This document shows positions 1 to 3,947 of a DNA stretch of 6,208 nucleotides, in pieces; position 1 is the first letter of the stretch, and each line of letters opens with the position of its first letter. Origin of the DNA: Gemmatimonas phototrophica (lineage in GTDB: Bacteria > Gemmatimonadota > Gemmatimonadetes > Gemmatimonadales > Gemmatimonadaceae); contig CAMBRJ010000194.1 of NCBI GenBank assembly GCA_945870175.1, forward strand, positions 1 through 6,208, read 5' to 3'. The position numbers and the translations under genes are program-made. Under the pieces are notes generated by a model that saw only the letters and a list, made by a program, of their open reading frames with translations, ran no database searches and was not told the DNA's origin.

Positions 1-1722
1 GTCGCCGTCGCCGAGTTGACCGCGATCGTTCGCGCCCCAGCACAGGACTTTCCCCGAGAGGAGGGCACAGGAGTGACGGCCACCAGCGGCGATGACGCCC
101 GGATCGTCGGTGGGGCGCGTGACGGCGGCCGCCACCGAGGCCGTGGCACGGGCCACCGAGGCCGTAGCACCGGCCGCCGACTCCGCGGCCACCTGCGCGT
201 CGCGCCGCGCCGCGCTGCGCGCCGCACGCCAGGCGCGCATCCCGACGATGGAGTCCGCGACAAACGCCTCACGAGCGCGCGCCGACATGCTGGCTGGCGT
301 CGCGGTCGTGGCCGCACCTCGGGTTGCCACGTCTGGCGTGGCGACAACAGGCGTGGCGACAACCGGCGTGGCCATGGAATCGCCGGCTCCGGCCGTGCCC
401 GCACCGGAGCGCCGCGCCGAGTCGTTGACCGCTGGCGACGTCGTGTCTGGCGTGGCCACGATCGGCAGCTCGATGTTGCCCGCGTCGGCCATGACCGCGG
501 GCGGTGCGCGGCGCGCGGCGGGTGCGTCCTGCGGCCGTGAGACGTAGGCGTATCCACCACCGGCGGTCACGAGGACGAACGCCGCCGCGACCCACCAGCG
601 CCCCCGACGCGACGGCGCCTCCGTAGAGGCCCACGACGGCGCTTCGTCGTCCACCGAGGACGTGTCGGTAGGTACCACCATCGCCGCCGCCGGAACGAGC
701 GCCATTGGCACGGGCGCGGCCGTCGGCGCGGCGTCCGCGCCGACTCCCGTGGGTCGCGCGAACTTCACGGTCGCGTCGGCACTCGCGCTCTTCGCGGCCG
801 GCACCAGGCGTGGCTTCGCCTTCTCCCGTTCGCGACGCCGCCGGTGCGACTCTTCCCACTGTCGCCAGTCGCTGGGAACCACCCACGCATTGAGCGCGAC
901 GAGCAGCCCATCGGCTCCGGCCCAGCGGGCGGCCGGCTTCTTCTGCAGCATGCGTTCCGTGATGTACTGCAAACGCGGCGGCACCTCGCCCGGGCGCAGC
1001 GCCTCGATCGCCGGCAGCTCTTCGTGCTTCTGCTTGAAGATCACGTTGTAGAGGGCCTCGCCCTCCCACGGGCGCTCGCCGGTGAGCATTTCCCACGTCA
1101 GCAAGCCAAGGCTGTAGAGATCGGAGCGGGCGTTCGCCGGCCCGCCATCGATTTGCTCGGGTGCCATGTACGCCGGCGTGCCGATCGCGGCACCGGTCAT
1201 CGTTAACCGCGAGTCAAACTCGGCCGAGTGTGCGATGCCGAAGTCGCTCAGCAGGGCCCGGTCGGTGTCGGCATCGAGGAAGACGTTCTCGGGCTTCACG
1301 TCGCGATGGACCACTCCGTGCGCGTGCGCAAACGCGAGGGCCTCCGCCACGTCTTTCAACACGCGCTCGGCGCGCTCGGGGGCGAACGGGCCGTCCTCCT
1401 GAATGGCCTGCTTCAGCGTCCGGCCGGGCACCAGCTGCATGACGAGTGCCAACCCACCGTCGCGCAGTCGCTTGACCGCATGTACCGTGACGATATTCGG
1501 ATGCTGCAAACGCGCGACGGTGCGGGCTTCGCGCGCGAGCCGTTCGATGGCCTCATCGGCCTGGGCGGCGAATCGCGGACGCACGACCTTGATGGCCACG
1601 TCGCGGAACAGATCGCGATCGCGGGCCCGATAGACAATCGCGCTCCCGCCGCGCCCGAGTTCACCGAGGATCGTGTACTCGTCGAGATCACTAACCACAT
1701 CGTCTTCGAAGTCGTAGTCCAT
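1..1722 (-). CDS. Transmembrane Ser/Thr protein kinase with extracytoplasmic RCC1 repeats (partial, 3' end beyond left edge)
   Basis: Hanks-type kinase that transfers ATP phosphate to Ser/Thr. The frame stays open for 574 codons to the left edge. The catalytic domain spans about residues 16-280: Gly-rich loop GRGGSAIVY (23-31), ATP-binding Lys45 in AIKVV, C-helix Glu65, catalytic loop HRDVKPEN (139-146, Asp141), DFG (160-162), activation loop with Thr174/Thr176, and GTPAYMAPEQ (181-190). All key residues are present, so it should be active. A basic juxtamembrane stretch (294-303) and a low-complexity linker precede one hydrophobic span (about 376-394). An Ala/Thr/Pro-rich linker with short tandem repeats follows, then one RCC1 unit from about 542 ending WGANDRGQLGDGD; further propeller blades presumably lie outside the window. 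The start is the ATG of a TGATG overlap with the FHA gene, with a weak GGGG six bases upstream. An extracytoplasmic sensor role for the RCC1 part is inferred from topology. Confidence 0.95.
   Translation of the reverse strand, partial: MDYDFEDDVVSDLDEYTILGELGRGGSAIVYRARDRDLFRDVAIKVVRPRFAAQADEAIERLAREARTVARLQHPNIVTVHAVKRLRDGGLALVMQLVPGRTLKQAIQEDGPFAPERAERVLKDVAEALAFAHAHGVVHRDVKPENVFLDADTDRALLSDFGIAHSAEFDSRLTMTGAAIGTPAYMAPEQIDGGPANARSDLYSLGLLTWEMLTGERPWEGEALYNVIFKQKHEELPAIEALRPGEVPPRLQYITERMLQKKPAARWAGADGLLVALNAWVVPSDWRQWEESHRRRREREKAKPRLVPAAKSASADATVKFARPTGVGADAAPTAAPVPMALVPAAAMVVPTDTSSVDDEAPSWASTEAPSRRGRWWVAAAFVLVTAGGGYAYVSRPQDAPAARRAPPAVMADAGNIELPIVATPDTTSPAVNDSARRSGAGTAGAGDSMATPVVATPVVATPDVATRGAATTATPASMSARAREAFVADSIVGMRAWRAARSAARRDAQVAAESAAGATASVARATASVAAAVTRPTDDPGVIAAGGRHSCALLSGKVLCWGANDRGQLGDGD
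131..172. repeat. 21-bp tandem duplication in the kinase linker
   Basis: Two adjacent 21-base units (131-151 and 152-172) differ at two positions. On the minus strand they encode the seven-residue repeat ATASVAR/ATASVAA just before the RCC1 unit of the kinase. The length is a multiple of three, so the reading frame is kept. Confidence 0.8.
335..373. repeat. 15-bp tandem repeat in the kinase linker
   Basis: Units at 335-349 and 350-364 differ only at the last base, and a partial third follows (365-373). On the minus strand they encode a repeated ATPVV stretch in the linker between membrane span and RCC1 region. The repeats are in frame, so copy-number change would only alter linker length. 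Confidence 0.8.
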
Positions 1723-2519
1723 CAACGACCCCGAAACGTGAAGACCACTTCGCCCATTTCGATGCGGTCGCCGTCCTGCAGACACGGCGCGTCGACGGTA
1801 TCGAGTACCGCGCCGTTCCGCGCCACAGGATTGGTGTGCGAGAGATTGCGGAGATACCAGTGGCCGCCGCGCCACTGCATTACGGCATGCTGACGACTCA
1901 CCGTCAGGTCGCTCAGCTGGATATGGCGGTATAACGCGCCCTCAGTCCGTCCGAATGTCACATCGGTCCCGTTCGGCCCCGGCACGTGCACAAAGCGAAT
2001 CTCGCGACCGGCGTCGACGCCGGTACCGATCACGAGGCGTCCCGGCAGGAACTGCATCGTCCCCTCGATCGGTACGCTGAATCGGATGGCATGCCCTTCC
2101 ACCATCGTGCCGGGAACGCCAGCATCGCTGAGGACCGGCGCATTCATCGTCCGCACGGCCGAGGGGCGCGCCAGCGCGACGGGTTGCGCCATCGGCGGCG
2201 CCAAAGGGATGGTGTTGAATTCGCGGTTCGTCACACGCGAGTCGACCGCCGCCTCGGACGGCGTCGTGACCCGACGGGCCCGCGTTGGATGTTCAAGCGA
2301 AGAAGGCATCTCCGGTGAACGAACGGCGGGTGAACGAACGACGGGCGGCTCCGGAACAGTCGCCAGGCCCGACGTGGCCAGCCCGGTGAAGAGCGGCAGC
2401 GTCTCGGACGCGTCGCGCCGAAACGTTGGGGTACGATTGATCCACCAAACTCCGATCGCCGCGATCGCGATGACTGCGACCGAGATGAACGCTAGTATCG
2501 TCGAAAGTTCGGTGGTCAT
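1722..2519 (-). CDS. Membrane-anchored FHA-domain protein
   Basis: Predicted 265-residue phosphothreonine-binding protein. Residues 6-27 form a strongly hydrophobic N-terminal anchor (LSTILAFISVAVIAIAAIGV then WWI), followed by Arg and a long Pro/Ala/Arg-rich, probably disordered linker to about 170. The C-terminal FHA domain occupies about 184-262, with the conserved G190-R191, S208-R209-x-H211, N230 and N235-G236 that line the phosphopeptide site in this fold. An extra block (about 130-180) before the FHA resembles no domain I recognise. The stop overlaps the kinase start by one base (TGATG), so the two are almost certainly co-translated, and the FHA protein is the likely partner or substrate of that kinase. 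The ATG at 2519 is chosen because it sits directly before the anchor. A TTG at 2546 would add nine residues; neither start has a clear Shine-Dalgarno. The domain should be cytoplasmic, like the kinase domain. Confidence 0.93.
   Translation of the reverse strand: MTTELSTILAFISVAVIAIAAIGVWWINRTPTFRRDASETLPLFTGLATSGLATVPEPPVVRSPAVRSPEMPSSLEHPTRARRVTTPSEAAVDSRVTNREFNTIPLAPPMAQPVALARPSAVRTMNAPVLSDAGVPGTMVEGHAIRFSVPIEGTMQFLPGRLVIGTGVDAGREIRFVHVPGPNGTDVTFGRTEGALYRHIQLSDLTVSRQHAVMQWRGGHWYLRNLSHTNPVARNGAVLDTVDAPCLQDGDRIEMGEVVFTFRGR
2314..2343. repeat. 15-bp direct repeat in the FHA protein linker
   Basis: GGTGAACGAACG occurs at 2314-2325 and again at 2329-2340, offset by 15 bases. On the minus strand it encodes two copies of a VRSP pentapeptide unit within the Pro/Arg-rich linker between membrane anchor and FHA domain. 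Confidence 0.7.
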
Positions 2520-2609
2520 GGGGCTACGCGGTGTGCAGTATTCCAAGGGGCCCGAAGGGCCAATACGGAGAATCTAAACAATCATGAGCGCTCGCTGCGC
2601 CGCCGGTCA
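2520..2609. promoter_or_regulatory. Divergent intergenic region, presumed bidirectional promoter
   Basis: This short stretch separates the leftward FHA-kinase unit from the rightward three-gene unit, so the promoters of both must lie here or just inside the flanking genes. It is more AT-rich than its surroundings around 2562-2583. No convincing -35/-10 pair can be read on either strand. A small perfect inverted repeat, GGCCC-GAA-GGGCC, lies at 2549-2561. A GGAGAA at 2567-2572 stands 11 bases before an ATG at 2584. The assignment as a promoter rests on gene orientation, not on a recognised motif. Confidence 0.45.
2549..2561. repeat. Short inverted repeat (5-bp stem) in the divergent intergenic region
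   Basis: GGCCC and GGGCC flank a three-base spacer (GAA on the + strand, TTC on the - strand). It could be a small operator or RNA hairpin. It is too short, with no T-tract, to be called a terminator, and such palindromes arise easily in GC-rich DNA. Confidence 0.3.
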
Positions 2610-2858
2610 GTGGCGCTTTTACTGTTCACCTCGGTATCTATTGCACATGCACACGTCACCGTTGAAATGCTGAGTTCGCTTCCGAGCGAGTCCGTGACCC
2701 GCGTGCCTCGCGTGGAGATGCCCGGGTACGAACTCACACCGTTGGGCCAGGCAGCGGCGCATGTCCGCCGAGATGTGCCCCACCCGATCGAACGTGTCCC
2801 GACGGCCCTCGTCGTGGACCTGGTTCGTGATCTTCTGTGCGACCTGCCCCGGAGCTGA
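2610..2858 (+). CDS. Small putative exported protein of unknown function, start uncertain
   Basis: An 82-residue frame from a GTG at 2610; I do not recognise the product. It opens with a hydrophobic stretch ALLLFTSVSIAHA that looks like a signal-peptide core with an AHA cleavage site, followed by a charged, soluble-looking remainder with a predicted C-terminal helix (PTALVVDLVRDLLCDL). Its stop lies two bases before the next gene's GTG, and that gene's Shine-Dalgarno sits inside this frame; this supports it as a real, coupled gene. The start is doubtful. Reading in frame upstream gives LRRRSVALLLF, a proper basic n-region, but the only in-frame candidate there is CTG at 2595, and no ribosome-binding site precedes either start. 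The nearby ATG at 2584 is in another frame and runs only 29 codons to a stop at 2671-2673. The gene may carry a one-base deletion near 2594. Third-position GC is roughly two thirds, lower than in the neighbours. Confidence 0.5.
   Translation: MALLLFTSVSIAHAHVTVEMLSSLPSESVTRVPRVEMPGYELTPLGQAAAHVRRDVPHPIERVPTALVVDLVRDLLCDLPRS
2851..2854 (+). promoter_or_regulatory. Ribosome binding site of the zinc-ribbon membrane protein gene
   Basis: GGAG stands six bases before the GTG at 2861 and overlaps the last codons of the upstream small frame. It decides the start: the longer alternative GTG at 2837 would overlap the upstream gene and has no such site. Confidence 0.7.
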
Positions 2859-2860
2859 TC

Positions 2861-3943
2861 GTGTTCCGTTCCTTTCGCGTTCCTGAAAAGCTGTTCGCGC
2901 TGGCGATGTGGGCGGTCTCGGTCACGTTCGCCGGCTTCCTGATTGGGCTCGGCGGCAAGATCGTGGGCGAGCTGCCGGGCGTCGATCAGCAGATCTCGCT
3001 CTCGGAGTTCGTGGATCCGCTCGAGCGCGTGCCGCTGATCGGCGCGCGCGATTCGCTCGTCACGCGGCAACGCACGACGCAGGACGAGCGCGAGCGCGCC
3101 TCCCAGCGCCACGCGGTGGCACGCAACAGCTATTCGTCGCAGCGCGAAACGTTCGACACATGGATCGCCACGCGGACCGCGACGACGGATCCGTCGCAGG
3201 ATCCGGAGGTCGTGTCGCGCACCCGCCTGCTGGACTCGCTCAAGCGCGAGGAACGCGAAGCGGAATCAGCCGTCGAGCAACTCGACGAGCGCTTACTCGC
3301 CATCACGCAAGCGATCGAGAACAACCGCGCACGCGCGATCGATCTCGAACTCGCGGCACGCGGGCCGTTCGAGAAGGCGCGCTTCTCGCAGGAATTGCGC
3401 GTGTTCGGCGTGCGGCTGGCCCTGACGCTCCCGCTGCTGCTCCTCGCCGGCTGGCTGGTGGCGCGCCAGCGCCGCAGTGAGTACTGGCCGCTGCTGCGCG
3501 GCTTCGTGCTGTTCGCCGTGTTCGCATTCTTCGTCGAGCTCGTGCCGCATCTCCCCAGCTACGGCGGCTACGTGCGCTACGGCGTGGGCATTATCGCCAG
3601 CGCCGTCGTCGGCGTGTACGTGATTCGCGCGATGCGTCGCTATCTCGCGCAGCGTCAGCGCGTGGAGCAGCAAAGCGAGGGCGAGCGTCGTCGATCGCTC
3701 CCCTACGAAGAGGCGCTCCGCCGCATCGGTGCCGGCGTCTGCCCGGGGTGTGAGCGGGCGATCGCGGGCGGCCCCGCAAATCCCAGCAACTTCTGCGTGC
3801 ACTGCGGCCTGCGCCTGTACGACCACTGCGGCAGCTGCCACACGCGCAAGAATGCGTTCTATCCGTACTGCCCCACCTGCGGTGTTCCCGCGACCGATGC
3901 CGACTCATCGACACCGGTCGACACCACGTCCCTTTCCAACTGA
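2861..3943 (+). CDS. Four-span membrane protein with coiled coil and C-terminal double zinc ribbon
   Basis: A 360-residue protein of unknown specific function. The first membrane span is about residues 11-31. A long, charged, Glu/Arg/Gln-rich region (about 60-175) follows, with the composition of an alpha-helical coiled coil, probably extracytoplasmic. Three more spans lie at about 182-200, 211-228 and 237-255. A basic stretch (256-283) leads into the zinc ribbons: Cys294/297 with Cys312/315, and Cys323/326 with Cys337/340, all as CxxC pairs, typical of two four-Cys zinc sites. With an even number of spans, both the N-terminus and the zinc ribbons should be cytoplasmic. Zinc ribbons of this kind usually mediate protein or nucleic acid contacts; here no partner is evident. 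The start is the GTG with GGAG six bases upstream, two bases after the preceding stop. The next gene begins four bases after the TGA, so the three rightward genes look like one operon. Confidence 0.9.
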   Translation: MFRSFRVPEKLFALAMWAVSVTFAGFLIGLGGKIVGELPGVDQQISLSEFVDPLERVPLIGARDSLVTRQRTTQDERERASQRHAVARNSYSSQRETFDTWIATRTATTDPSQDPEVVSRTRLLDSLKREEREAESAVEQLDERLLAITQAIENNRARAIDLELAARGPFEKARFSQELRVFGVRLALTLPLLLLAGWLVARQRRSEYWPLLRGFVLFAVFAFFVELVPHLPSYGGYVRYGVGIIASAVVGVYVIRAMRRYLAQRQRVEQQSEGERRRSLPYEEALRRIGAGVCPGCERAIAGGPANPSNFCVHCGLRLYDHCGSCHTRKNAFYPYCPTCGVPATDADSSTPVDTTSLSN

Positions 3944-3947
3944 GCCG

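Noticed and set aside
16..547. Two plus-strand frames of 174 and 151 codons
   Set aside because: Both run antisense to the kinase linker and RCC1 region, and their repetitive Arg/Gly or Ala/Val content mirrors the linker repeats.
269..1096. 275-codon minus-strand frame
   Set aside because: It overlaps the kinase gene in another frame; the kinase frame carries DFG, GTPAYMAPEQ, the membrane span and the RCC1 unit, so this one is a shadow.
1228..1893. 221-codon plus-strand frame across the kinase/FHA junction
   Set aside because: It runs antisense to two genes with unmistakable domains, with no recognisable motif or ribosome-binding site.
2520..2546. Nine-residue N-terminal extension of the FHA protein from TTG at 2546
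   Set aside because: No Shine-Dalgarno precedes the TTG, and the ATG at 2519 starts right before the membrane anchor. It is not excluded.
2837..2860. Longer start (GTG at 2837) for the zinc-ribbon protein
   Set aside because: It would overlap the upstream frame and has no ribosome-binding site, while GTG 2861 has GGAG six bases upstream.
2582..3112. 176-codon minus-strand frame covering the small exported gene
   Set aside because: It would overlap the well-supported zinc-ribbon gene and its composition is charged and repetitive. The plus-strand small frame has a signal-like start and tight spacing to the next gene.
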